Shown: piece by piece, positions 6,997 to 16,400 of the stretch
Numbering within the stretch: position 1 is the first letter of the stretch
Layout of the letters: each line of letters opens with the position of its first letter
Origin: UBA6016 sp964568395
GTDB lineage: Bacteria; Campylobacterota; Campylobacteria; Campylobacterales; UBA6016
DNA length: 47,882 nt
Assembly (NCBI GenBank): GCA_964568395.1
Contig: CAZMPN010000015.1
Span: 1-47,882 of the forward strand
Direction of reading: 5' to 3'
Made by a program: the position numbers and the translations under genes
Notes under the pieces: generated by a model
What the model was told of the DNA's origin: nothing
Databases searched by the model: none
What the model saw: the letters and a program-made list of their open reading frames with translations, nothing else

Positions 6997-9900
6997 TTGA
7001 ATCTTCGGAACCAAAAAGGCAGAGGGATATATTTTTTACTGTTTTGCGCATGGCTCACGCTCTGTACGTACTTCGTCATAGACCATCGGCAGACCGCCGC
7101 CTCCGAAGACAGGACCGCCCTGGAGGAGATTATCGGAAACTACCGTTTTACATATAGAAACTTTGAAAACAGCTACGACCTATTCTTTAAAAGCGCTATC
7201 GACAAACGCGATATAAAGCAGCTGCTAATCAATGCCGCTAACAACCCAAAAAGTAAAGACGCCCTCAGAAAAGAGCTCTATGGGCGGCTTTTTGACGGCT
7301 TTGCCAATCTGCGAAAAGCTGGCTTTAACAACACGGTATTTGCGATGCCGGACGGTTCCGTATTTTTGAGAATGAACAATCCGTCTTTATATGGAGACGG
7401 TATCGATGACAAAAGGGCGCTTGTAAAAAAAATAAAAGACGGCGCACTCTACGCAAACGGTTTTGAAGTCGGTAAGACTGTGGCGGGCTTTACTTTTTGC
7501 CACCCCTTGATTTTGGACGGCAAACTCGCAGGAATAGCATTTTCCACCGTGTCCGCCCAAGACTTCGTAAAGATGATGAATTCAGATCTGCGCGGCAAAT
7601 TCGTATTCATCATCGAAAAAAATAAAATCGACCGGGTGATGCTCGAAGAGTATAAAAAAAACTATCCGGAAAGCTATATGTCCGATAGGTTTTACAGGGA
7701 TGGCTCATTCGACTCGAGCTATGTCGGCGATGCCGATTTTAAAGAAGATTTCAGAAGACAGACGAAAGACGTCGACCTTAGCGATTATAAGCCAAAAAGA
7801 GTCCACGTAAGAATATCCGGCTCTCCGGCGGTCGCTTCGCTGATACCGATAGAGATGAGCGACGGCAGGTACGGCGCCTATCTTGGCCATTACGGCGACG
7901 GCCTGGATAGTCAGCGAATGACGAACGAGCTTCTAATAAAACTAGCGGTAACTACGATATTTTCGACCTGGCTTCTATTCGGTTTTATAAGACGGCAGAA
8001 GCTAGACGAAGAGCTGCGAAACAGCGAGGCCGAATATAGAATGCTATTCGAACAGGCCGCGGTAGGTTTTTGCTATATCGATCAAAGCGGCAGGATACTA
8101 AAGGCAAACGACAAGCTCTGCAAAATATTCGGCTACTCTATGGAAGAGCTGCTGAATATGCGTTTTCAAGATGTGTCGCATCCGGAGGAGCTAGAGAACG
8201 CGAAAAAATCATTTTTGGCGCTGCTAAAAGATAAAAACCTGATACACGACCACCGCTACCAATATCTCAAAAAAGACGGCTCCTATCTTTGGACGAACGT
8301 ATTCGCAAGGTCGTTTGACAGGGGCGGCAAACTCGGCAGAGCCATAATAGCCACGGTGGAGGATATTTCTGACAAGCTGGAGGCGGAGAGGCGTCTAGAG
8401 CGGCAGAGCATACAGATGCTGTCAATACTAAACGGTATTCCGAGTATGATTTTTATCAAAAACGCCAAACATCAATGGGTCTTCGGCAACAAAACTTTTT
8501 GTGATTTCATAGGGCAGAGTTTCGAAAATCTATACGGTAAGAGCGACGAAGATTTCCTGCCCAAGGAAGAGGTCAAAAAGATATATGAGGACGACGACAA
8601 AGTAATAAACGGCGGAACCCTTATTCAATACGAAGAGCAGGTGACAAACGCGAATGGCGAAGCAAGGATATTTATGACCAGCAAAAGTCCGTTTAGGCTT
8701 CTTGACGGCGAGGTCGGGCTTCTTGCGATAGCTACCGATATTACGGAAAATAAGTTCGCAAAACAAAACCTGGAGCGCTGGGGGATGGCTTTTAACGCTA
8801 TCAAGGACCCAATATTCCTGCACGACAAAGAGTGCCGTATTATCGAAGCGAACAAGGCGTATATAGAGAAGGCCGGAATAGATAGAAAACTTATCATAGG
8901 AAGGCCGTACTGGGACGTATTCCCAAAAAGCGACGGTCCGCTCCATACATGCATAGCGACGCTAAACGGCGATAGAATGGACGGGGAGGAGGAGTTTGCA
9001 TCTGATACCGGAGAGATATTCCTTATAAGAAACCTCGGCATAACCGACGAAAACGGTCATCATAAATTCTCGATGCACATAATAGAGGATATTACCGAAC
9101 ACCACGAAGCGATACACACCTCGACGATGCTAAAAAAGCTTTTCGACAACACCGCCGAGAGTATGCTGGTAACGGATAAAGAGGGTGTTATACTCTCCGT
9201 CAATAAAGCGTTCACGAAGATAACCGGCTACGCACAGGACGAAGCGGTAGGCAAAAAACCGAACATTCTGCGTTCAGGCCTCTATGACGAGAGCTTCTAC
9301 AAAGAGATGTGGGAGACGATACTAAAAGACGGAAAGTGGGAAGGGGAGATCTATAATAAACGCAAAAACGGCGAACTGTACCCGGAGTGGCTCACGATTA
9401 CCTCCATTAGAAACGACAAAAACGAATTCGAAAATTTTATAGCGATAGCTCTGGACCTTACCCAGATATACAAAGACAAGCAGACGATAGAGGAACAGAG
9501 CCAAATGATATTGGCGCAGTCGCGCTTTGCGGCCATGGGGGAGCTAATAGGCATGATAGCGCACCAATGGAGGCAGCCGATAACGGCCATAGGGATGGGC
9601 GCGAACAATATGTTGATAGACATAGAACTAGACGACGTAAAAAACGACGTGTTCAAAAAACATCTAGAGTCCATCAATACGCAAGTGCACTTTCTATCAA
9701 ATACGATAGACGATTTCAGAAACTTTTTCAAACCGCAAACCAAATCGACGATAGTAAGTATTTCAAAGCTCATAGATCAAGCGGTAAAGATCATAGGGAA
9801 ATCTCTTGAAAGCCATAACATAGCGCTTAATATGGATATAGCGTGCGGCGGTATGTGCGACGACGGAGCCTGCAGCCTAGGCGTTTGCGTGCACGAAGGG

Positions 9901-10236
9901 GAGCTTGTCCAGACGCTGCTGGTATTTTTGGGCAACGCAAAAGACGCTCTTATCGAAAAAAATATAGAAAACCCCGTGATTACGATCGGATGCCCGTCAA
10001 AAACGGACGACGATTTCGTCGAAATAACGGTAAAAGATAATGCGGGCGGAGTGCCGCAAGATATATCGCATAAGATATTCGAGCCTTACTTTACGACCAA
10101 AAACGCCAAAAACGGCACCGGCCTCGGTCTTTATATAGCCAAGACGATAGTAGAAAAATACCAGGGCGGAAGCATAGGTATGAGGAACGAAAACGGCGGG
10201 GCGTGTTTTTGGATAAGGCTGCCGCTAGCAAAATAG
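6997..10236 (+). CDS. large membrane sensor histidine kinase with Cache-like and four PAS domains
   Basis: A 1079-residue kinase starting at TTG 6997, with AGAGG about ten bases upstream. Membrane segments near residues 11-28 and 312-332 enclose an approximately 280-residue periplasmic sensor of Cache-like type. Four PAS modules follow in the cytoplasm (roughly 343-470, 471-596, 597-707, 708-830). The HisKA domain has phospho-His856 in MIAHQWRQP. The ATPase domain has the N box (FLGNAKDAL), G1 (DNAGGV) and G2 (GTGLGLYIAKTIVEKY). Four cysteines (950, 954, 959, 964) are clustered just before the N box and are absent from the paralogous kinase. No regulator lies downstream; the divergent regulators at 3352-5163 are plausible partners. 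Confidence 0.92.
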   Translation: MNLRNQKGRGIYFLLFCAWLTLCTYFVIDHRQTAASEDRTALEEIIGNYRFTYRNFENSYDLFFKSAIDKRDIKQLLINAANNPKSKDALRKELYGRLFDGFANLRKAGFNNTVFAMPDGSVFLRMNNPSLYGDGIDDKRALVKKIKDGALYANGFEVGKTVAGFTFCHPLILDGKLAGIAFSTVSAQDFVKMMNSDLRGKFVFIIEKNKIDRVMLEEYKKNYPESYMSDRFYRDGSFDSSYVGDADFKEDFRRQTKDVDLSDYKPKRVHVRISGSPAVASLIPIEMSDGRYGAYLGHYGDGLDSQRMTNELLIKLAVTTIFSTWLLFGFIRRQKLDEELRNSEAEYRMLFEQAAVGFCYIDQSGRILKANDKLCKIFGYSMEELLNMRFQDVSHPEELENAKKSFLALLKDKNLIHDHRYQYLKKDGSYLWTNVFARSFDRGGKLGRAIIATVEDISDKLEAERRLERQSIQMLSILNGIPSMIFIKNAKHQWVFGNKTFCDFIGQSFENLYGKSDEDFLPKEEVKKIYEDDDKVINGGTLIQYEEQVTNANGEARIFMTSKSPFRLLDGEVGLLAIATDITENKFAKQNLERWGMAFNAIKDPIFLHDKECRIIEANKAYIEKAGIDRKLIIGRPYWDVFPKSDGPLHTCIATLNGDRMDGEEEFASDTGEIFLIRNLGITDENGHHKFSMHIIEDITEHHEAIHTSTMLKKLFDNTAESMLVTDKEGVILSVNKAFTKITGYAQDEAVGKKPNILRSGLYDESFYKEMWETILKDGKWEGEIYNKRKNGELYPEWLTITSIRNDKNEFENFIAIALDLTQIYKDKQTIEEQSQMILAQSRFAAMGELIGMIAHQWRQPITAIGMGANNMLIDIELDDVKNDVFKKHLESINTQVHFLSNTIDDFRNFFKPQTKSTIVSISKLIDQAVKIIGKSLESHNIALNMDIACGGMCDDGACSLGVCVHEGELVQTLLVFLGNAKDALIEKNIENPVITIGCPSKTDDDFVEITVKDNAGGVPQDISHKIFEPYFTTKNAKNGTGLGLYIAKTIVEKYQGGSIGMRNENGGACFWIRLPLAK

Positions 10237-10247
10237 CGCACAGCCTT
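10215..10247. terminator. hairpin shared by converging 3' ends, possible bidirectional terminator
   Basis: An interrupted inverted repeat: AAGGCTG (10215-10221) pairs with CAGCCTT (10241-10247), and CGCTA (10223-10227) with TAGCG (10234-10238), around a six-base loop. The stop codon of the large kinase (TAG 10234-10236) lies inside the stem. Rightward, the stem is followed by a moderately T-rich stretch (TTCATTCGTTATTTTATT); leftward the T content is low. It most likely ends kinase transcription and may also slow the converging ligase transcript. Confidence 0.5.
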
Positions 10248-10253
10248 CATTCG

Positions 10254-11435
10254 TTATTTTATTATGTGTCCTACGAACTTGCTCATATTGTCGAGTATCG
10301 CTCCGCCTTTTCTAAAGCCGAGTCCGGCGCCTTCATACGCAAAGAATACTCCAGCCTGATAGCACGCTCCCTCGCTGTCTTTTGGAAGCTGCACAAACTC
10401 TTGGTAAACGCTCTTTGAATTTGCGTAGTTGCCGCCGTTTTCATGCGTCAAATTACCGTTCGAATCAAAAATTCTTACGTTTTCGCCCTCTCTCGAGAAG
10501 CATTTTTTCTCTACGTAGCTTTTGCCTTTTATCGGTTCGAACGAAGCGTCAAGTAGATAGGGACTATCAGGGAACAGCTCTTTTAGAATCTTTAGCATCC
10601 CTTTGGAGTGGAACATCGCCGCATAGGCCGGGTTTAGGAATATGCTCGTCTGGTTTTTGAGCATAGCGGTCAAATCGTCCAAAAGCGCGGGCTCGCCGTA
10701 CGCTATCTCCTCCCACGGGTATAGCTTGAACCAAAACTCGTACGGCTCCTTGTCTTCGTCGAATACGCCGTGGTTTCTATCAAATCCAACCTCGTCCATA
10801 TAGGTAAAACCGGTAGTCCATCCGGCTTCGTGCGCCACCTGCTGCAAGAACTTGACGGTATTCTCCTCTTCTTTCGTACCCCTGACAGAAGAGAAGAGCA
10901 GCCTCCATCCCTCATATCTGGAGCCAAACTCCTCTGGATCCTCCATCAGCGTGACCACCCTTTTGAAGTTGGACTTTAACGCCTCGTATAGGTTGTTGAA
11001 CTGCATAGCCGTATCCAGCCCGTTATGTCTTGCGAGCGCCCATTGTATGACGGCTGTTTCAAAAACGGCGGTCGGCGTATCCGCGTTAAATTCCAGAAGT
11101 TTTATAGGCTGTCCGTCCACGCCTCCGGCAAAGTCGAATCTGCCGTATAGGTGCCAGTGGACGTCCGACTCCCACGATAGCTTGATTGCCTCCACGAGAT
11201 TGAAAGGGATGCCGAGTTCATGGAAGAGGTTGTTTTTTATGACGTATTCGCCGGCCTCTACGAACATATCGTATATTTCGTTTGCGGCGTTATAGTACGC
11301 TTCGGCTTCGGCCTCCGTTATCTCCACCATGCCGTCCGCTATATAGTCGCTATTGTCGATATCGGTATGCCAATAAAACCCTATCTCTTCAAGCGCCTCT
11401 TTTGGAAGCGGATTTACTTTTTTCAAACTTACCAT
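10254..11435 (-). CDS. glutathionylspermidine synthase-family ATP-grasp ligase (YgiC/YjfC-like)
   Basis: A 393-residue cytoplasmic carboxylate-amine ligase. The family signature KLLEFNADTPTAVFETAVIQW near residues 130-150 and the later GEPALLDDL / NQTSIFLNPAYAAMF segments place it with the GSP_synth ATP-grasp enzymes. It corresponds to the synthetase half only, without the amidase domain of true glutathionylspermidine synthase, as in E. coli YgiC and YjfC, whose substrates are not established. It starts two bases after the UPF0323 lipoprotein gene, so the two are almost certainly cotranslated. Making glutathionylspermidine should not be assumed; ligation onto a protein or peptide partner is equally possible. 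Confidence 0.88.
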   Translation of the reverse strand: MVSLKKVNPLPKEALEEIGFYWHTDIDNSDYIADGMVEITEAEAEAYYNAANEIYDMFVEAGEYVIKNNLFHELGIPFNLVEAIKLSWESDVHWHLYGRFDFAGGVDGQPIKLLEFNADTPTAVFETAVIQWALARHNGLDTAMQFNNLYEALKSNFKRVVTLMEDPEEFGSRYEGWRLLFSSVRGTKEEENTVKFLQQVAHEAGWTTGFTYMDEVGFDRNHGVFDEDKEPYEFWFKLYPWEEIAYGEPALLDDLTAMLKNQTSIFLNPAYAAMFHSKGMLKILKELFPDSPYLLDASFEPIKGKSYVEKKCFSREGENVRIFDSNGNLTHENGGNYANSKSVYQEFVQLPKDSEGACYQAGVFFAYEGAGLGFRKGGAILDNMSKFVGHIIK

Positions 11436-11437
11436 AA

Positions 11438-12100
11438 TTAGCCCCCGTAGCTTTTTGAAGACGACGGAGCGCTAGAGCTTGACGGAGCGCTAGGGGATCC
11501 ACCCGGAGTCGCAGGGGATTGCGCCGGAGTCTGCTTGAAATATCCGCTTTGCGGATTCGCTCCGGCGGAAGTGGTCGCGGTTGGAGTCTTAACGGCCGGT
11601 TGGCTCGTATGCGTAGGAGTCATGACTCTTTGGTTTGCCTGGAAGTTTGGATTGTTGAATAGCTTATTCGCGATATATCCGCCGATGAGCGCTCCCGCGG
11701 CCGACGCCAATATGGTCTCGCCTAAGCTCATACCGCCGCCGTGCATCTGGGCTCCGCCCTCTTTTGTAAGATTGGACGTATTGTTTTCTACCTTTTTAGC
11801 TTCGGCTTCGGCTAGTTTTTTGAGCTCATCCTCGCTAAGAAGCCTCTCGGTTCCGTTCATCTCTTTTAGTATCGCGCGGCTGGGACCGTTTGCCGGATAT
11901 TGCTCCACGACTTTGTATTTGTCTTTTTCGACCTCTTGGATGACTATAAACTGCCCTTGGCTTTTACTAGCCTCCGCCACCGACGCTCCGCCGGTCTGTT
12001 CTTTTGGTTTTTGTTCGCATCCCGATAGCGCCAAGGCGGCCAACACGGCGACCGAACCAAACGCCGAAACCTCTGATATTTTTTTGATATAGTGCTTCAT
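11438..12100 (-). CDS. UPF0323 family lipoprotein with Ser/Pro-rich Gly-Gly tail
   Basis: A 220-residue lipoprotein starting at ATG 12100 with GGAGGAAAA upstream. The signal peptide ends in lipobox LSGC (lipid on Cys28). A central globular part is followed by a glycine-zipper-like stretch (about 121-145, GGGMSLGETILASAAGALIGGY) and then a disordered Thr/Pro/Ser-rich tail (about 170-220) ending SSSKSYGG. Two acidic N-glycosylation sequons occur (Asn82, Asn107). This is the Campylobacterota UPF0323 family (Campylobacter Cj0371 group, recalled). It is paired with an ATP-grasp ligase, as YgiB is with YgiC in E. coli. Molecular role unknown. Confidence 0.88.
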   Translation of the reverse strand: MKHYIKKISEVSAFGSVAVLAALALSGCEQKPKEQTGGASVAEASKSQGQFIVIQEVEKDKYKVVEQYPANGPSRAILKEMNGTERLLSEDELKKLAEAEAKKVENNTSNLTKEGGAQMHGGGMSLGETILASAAGALIGGYIANKLFNNPNFQANQRVMTPTHTSQPAVKTPTATTSAGANPQSGYFKQTPAQSPATPGGSPSAPSSSSAPSSSKSYGG

Positions 12101-12129
12101 TTTTCCTCCGCAGAATTTTTTAACTAATT

Positions 12130-13023
12130 TTAAAACAGGCTTTTATACACAAAGATTAAACCTAAAAACAAAACAGAGCTGACTAGTATATTCGCCGTAA
12201 CCGTATACGGCTTGCAATTATACAAAGACGCGAGATTTACGTTGTTGACGGCAAGCGGCATGCAGACTTGCAAAAATATAAGCGTCTTTAAAAAAGGCTC
12301 TATGCTCAAAAGACCGAGAACAACGAAGGCGAGCATAGGCACCGCCAAAAATTTATATCCCATTCCCCAAGCGACTATCCGAAAATCAGGCTTAAATCTG
12401 CCGAGTCCGCCAAGAAATACGCCGAATATTATCAGCTGGAGCGTCATAGAGGTATAAGCCCCCATCTCCACCGTCTGCGCAAGAGCACCGGGGAGCTCAA
12501 ATCCCGATATATTTAACGCTATGGCGGCCAGAGCCGACCAGATGACCGGCATAGAGAGTATATTTTTGAGCGCCTCTTTTGCGGTATAGTTGCCCAAAGA
12601 GTACAAAAACACGCCTATCACGTAAAGCACGAAGATGTTTGCGAGATTGATAAGCACGGCGTAAAATACGGCACCCTTGCCAAACATCGCAAGAAGCAGC
12701 GGGATGCCGAGATTGCCGGTATTTCCTATAACGCCGCCGGCCGTTACTATGACGGCGTCTCTCTTGTCTTCAAAAATACGGCTAAATATAAAATACCCGA
12801 AAAGCGCCGCGAAAAGCGAGATTGAAAAGTATACGAGCGGGGCGGTGACGGCGGCGGCGTCTATCTTGGCTCCCAAAATACCCCAAAATGAGAGAATAGG
12901 CTGCAGGAAATAGACGGATAGAAGCACCAGAGTTCGCTCGCTTATCTCGTCGAAGATCCTTTTTGCGGCAAATCCTAACGTTACGAAAAAATAGACGCCG
13001 ATAATCGCAAGGAAGAGGCTCAT
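12130..13023 (-). CDS. AEC (auxin efflux carrier) family permease
   Basis: A 297-residue hydrophobic protein with about ten predicted membrane helices split into two homologous halves. The segment GNTGNLGIPLLLAMFG (around residues 100-115) matches the conserved crossover region of AEC/BASS-fold permeases, which move organic acids or malonate-like anions. The substrate cannot be read from the sequence. Its ATG overlaps the stop codon of the tsaC-like gene (ATGA), so it is part of the carB operon by arrangement, though no functional link to pyrimidine synthesis is evident. Confidence 0.85.
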   Translation of the reverse strand: MSLFLAIIGVYFFVTLGFAAKRIFDEISERTLVLLSVYFLQPILSFWGILGAKIDAAAVTAPLVYFSISLFAALFGYFIFSRIFEDKRDAVIVTAGGVIGNTGNLGIPLLLAMFGKGAVFYAVLINLANIFVLYVIGVFLYSLGNYTAKEALKNILSMPVIWSALAAIALNISGFELPGALAQTVEMGAYTSMTLQLIIFGVFLGGLGRFKPDFRIVAWGMGYKFLAVPMLAFVVLGLLSIEPFLKTLIFLQVCMPLAVNNVNLASLYNCKPYTVTANILVSSVLFLGLIFVYKSLF

Positions 13024-13460
13024 CTTAGCTTCTTTAATTTTTTTCCGAGTCTGATTATCTTTGAAGGGGCGCCCTCTTTGTATCCGTCTCCGGTCATGAC
13101 AAGCACGTCGGCGACGCTATTTGCGAATTCAAAATCAAAATTGCCGCCGGATCTGTTTGCGCTAGTGGAGTACATCCAGCCGAATTTTTTTAAAAACTCG
13201 TAGTAGTCGCCGGAATGCACGACCCTTATCGCTATATTCTTACCCGGATATACGAATGTGGTCTTCTCCGCTCTTCTGAGCGTTTTCCTATGTTTTTTAG
13301 GAACCCTGGTTAGTTTTTTTAGTTCGCGAAGTCCGGCGCAAGTCACCAAAAACGGCTTCTCGGAACTTCTCCCTTTCGCCGCGGCTAGAGCCTCTGCGTT
13401 TTGGGAGCAGAGTCCGACGGTAGTGTCGGTTTGCGCCAAATATATCTTAGAGGGGTCCAT
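13020..13460 (-). CDS. short Sua5/YciO/YrdC-family protein (TsaC-like)
   Basis: A 146-residue protein of the family that makes threonylcarbamoyl-adenylate for the t6A modification of ANN-decoding tRNAs. Visible family features are the N-terminal TDTTVGL, the substrate-binding KGRSSEKPF (near residues 29-37) and YSTSANRSGG near residue 100. It is shorter than TsaC (about 190 residues), as is usual in Campylobacterota. The ATG overlaps the carB stop by one base (TGATG), indicating translational coupling. It is either the true TsaC or a YciO-like paralogue; another copy elsewhere in the genome would decide. Confidence 0.82.
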   Translation of the reverse strand: MDPSKIYLAQTDTTVGLCSQNAEALAAAKGRSSEKPFLVTCAGLRELKKLTRVPKKHRKTLRRAEKTTFVYPGKNIAIRVVHSGDYYEFLKKFGWMYSTSANRSGGNFDFEFANSVADVLVMTGDGYKEGAPSKIIRLGKKLKKLR

Positions 13461-16400
13461 CAGCCGAGATAGTCTTGTATCGCTTTGACGCCGAGCTCGC
13501 CTCTTTGGAGGCCTTTTGCGGCCTCTATGGCTGCGTTTGCGGCGGCTATCGTAGTGATGTACGGCACGTTAAATCTAACGACGGATTGTCTGATTTTCAT
13601 CGTATCGTCTTTTACGGAGCGGTTGTCCGAAGTGTTTATAACCATCGATATCTCGCCGTTTTTGAGGTGGTCTTCGATATTTGGCCTGCCCTCGCTGATC
13701 TTTAGTACGCTCTCGCACTCAACGCCCGCTTCGTTTATCGCTTTTGCCGTTCCGGTAGTCGCTATCAGGCTGAACCCTAGCGCTTTATACTCCTTCGCCA
13801 AGGCTACCGCATGCGCTTTATCCGCCTGAGAGAGCGATATGAATAGCTTCCCGCTTTTTGGAAGCCTATTTCCAGCTGCGGCTTGGCTTTTTGCGAAAGA
13901 AACGCCGAAATCCGAGGATATACCCATAACCTCGCCCGTAGATTTCATCTCAGGCCCAAGGCTTACGTCGGAACCGGACAGCTTATTGAACGGGAATACA
14001 GCCTCTTTTACCGCTATATGCCCTTTTAGACGAGGGAGCAGCAGACCGTCCTCTTCATAAACGACATTGTGCTTATCGTAGAATTTGAGCGCCTCCCTTA
14101 GGTTGCCTTGCCACATTACCCTTGTGGCTACTTTTGCCATCGGCACGCCGGTAGCCTTCGATACGAACGGCACCGTCCTGCTGGCTCTCGGATTCACCTC
14201 TATTAGATACAGCTTCTCTTCGAAAATAGCGAATTGTATATTTACAAGACCTTTAACACCGAGGCTGAGGGCTATTTTTGCGGTCGTAGCGCGAACCTCT
14301 TTTATCATCTCTTCCGAAAGCGACACCGGCGGAAGCGAACACGCCGAGTCCCCGGAGTGTATGCCGGCCTCTTCTATATGCTGCATGATGCCGCCTACGT
14401 ATACGTCCGTTCCGTCGCATATGGCATCGGCGTCCAGCTCTATGGCGCCATCTAGAAACTTGTCTATTAGCACCGGGGAGTTATGGCTGACGGAAATCGC
14501 CTCGGCCATATAGTTTCTTAGCTCCTCTTCGCTATCCACCGTTCTCATCGCGCGTCCGCCGAGAACGAAAGAAGGTCTTACAAGCACTGGATAACCTATC
14601 TCGTTTGCATACTTGGCGGCCTCGTCTATGCTTGTGGCCGTTGCGTTTTTAGGCTGCAAAAGACCGGTCTTGTCCGCGAATTCGCTAAACAGCTTTCTAT
14701 CTTCGGCTACGTCTATCGTCTCCGCGGTCGTACCTATTATCTTGCCGCCGTACGCGGATATCTTTTTGGATAGCTTCAGCGGAGTCTGCCCGCCGAAATG
14801 CACGATAATACCGTCCGGCCTCTCTTTGTCTATAATGGAGCTCACCCTTTCAAAATCGATAGGCTCAAAGAATAGAATGTCGCTCGTATCGTAATCCGTC
14901 GAAACAGTCTCAGGGTTGCAGTTGAGCATTATGGAGCGCACACCCATGTCTTTTAGCGCGAACGCCGCATGTACGCAACAGTAGTCGAACTCGATACCCT
15001 GTCCTATCCTGTTAGGCCCGCCGCCTATGATCATTACCTTTTTATCGCCCTCAAACAGAGGAGTGTTCTTGGCGTAAGGGTTCTGCTCGTATGTAGAGTA
15101 CAGATACGGCGTAAGCGCCCTAAATTCGGCGGCGCACGTGTCCACTTCATTGTAGGTAAGGGCTATCCCCTGTCTATTCCTGGCCTCTTTGACGTCACCC
15201 TCGTTTACGCCTGCCAGCTTGGCTAGTCTCTTATCGCTAAAGCCCATGGATTTTGCGGCAAAAAGGGCGGATTTATCGTTTAGAAGCGAGCTGTTTACCT
15301 TTTTCTCGAAATCGACTATCTCTTTTATCTCCCCCAAGAACCACGGATCTATCTTGGAAAGAGAGAATATCTCCTCAAGCGTAAACCCGCGTCTGAAACC
15401 TTCCGCAACATACAAAATCCGTTCGCTGTTAGGACGTCTGATCTCTTTTTTGATAAGTTCGTCGTCTCCGGCCATATCGTCAAATCCGGTAAGACCGGTC
15501 TCAAGCGAGCAGAGCGCCTTTTGGATCGACTCTTTAAACGTAGTGCCTATCGCCATGGCTTCGCCGACCGATTTCATGGAGGTGGTAAGCGTGCTATCCG
15601 CTCCGGCGAACTTTTCAAACGTAAACCTAGGGAGCTTGCTTACTATATAGTCTATGGTCGGCTCAAAAGATGCCGCGGTCCCCGTAATGTCGTTTTCTAT
15701 CTCGTCAAGGGTAAAGCCGACGGCTAGAAGCGTGGCTACTTTGGCTATCGGATATCCGGTAGCTTTACTTGCTAGCGCCGAGCTTCTTGAAACCCTAGGA
15801 TTCATTTCGATAACCGTCATCCGACCCGTATTAGGATTTATCGCGAACTGTACGTTAGAACCGCCGGTATCGACACCTATCTCTCTTAGTATCGCAAAAG
15901 AGGCGTCTCTCATCCTCTGATACTCTTTGTCCGTTAGCGTAAGAGCCGGAGCTATCGTGATAGAGTCTCCCGTGTGAACGCCCATCGGGTCTAGGTTCTC
16001 GATAGAGCAGACGATGATGCAGTTGTCGGCGGAGTCGCGGATAACCTCCATCTCATACTCTTTCCAGCCAAGAAGACTCTCTTCGATGAGTATTTCGCCT
16101 ATCGGGCTGGCTTCTATCCCTTTTTGCGCAAGCTCCTTGAACTCGTCTATGTTGTACGCGACACCGGAACCGCCGCCAGCAAGCGTAAACGAAGCCCTGA
16201 TGATAAGCGGGAAACCCATCTCTTTTGCGGCTTCGGAAGCTTCGTCAACGGCGTAAGCGTATTTACTTTTCGGGATATCCATTCCGATTTTTATCATCGC
16301 CTCTTTAAAAGCCTGTCTATCCTCGCCTTTTTTAATCGCTTCCGGATTTGCCCCCAGGAACTTTATCCCTTCCAGCATCCCTTTCTCATACATTTTCATA

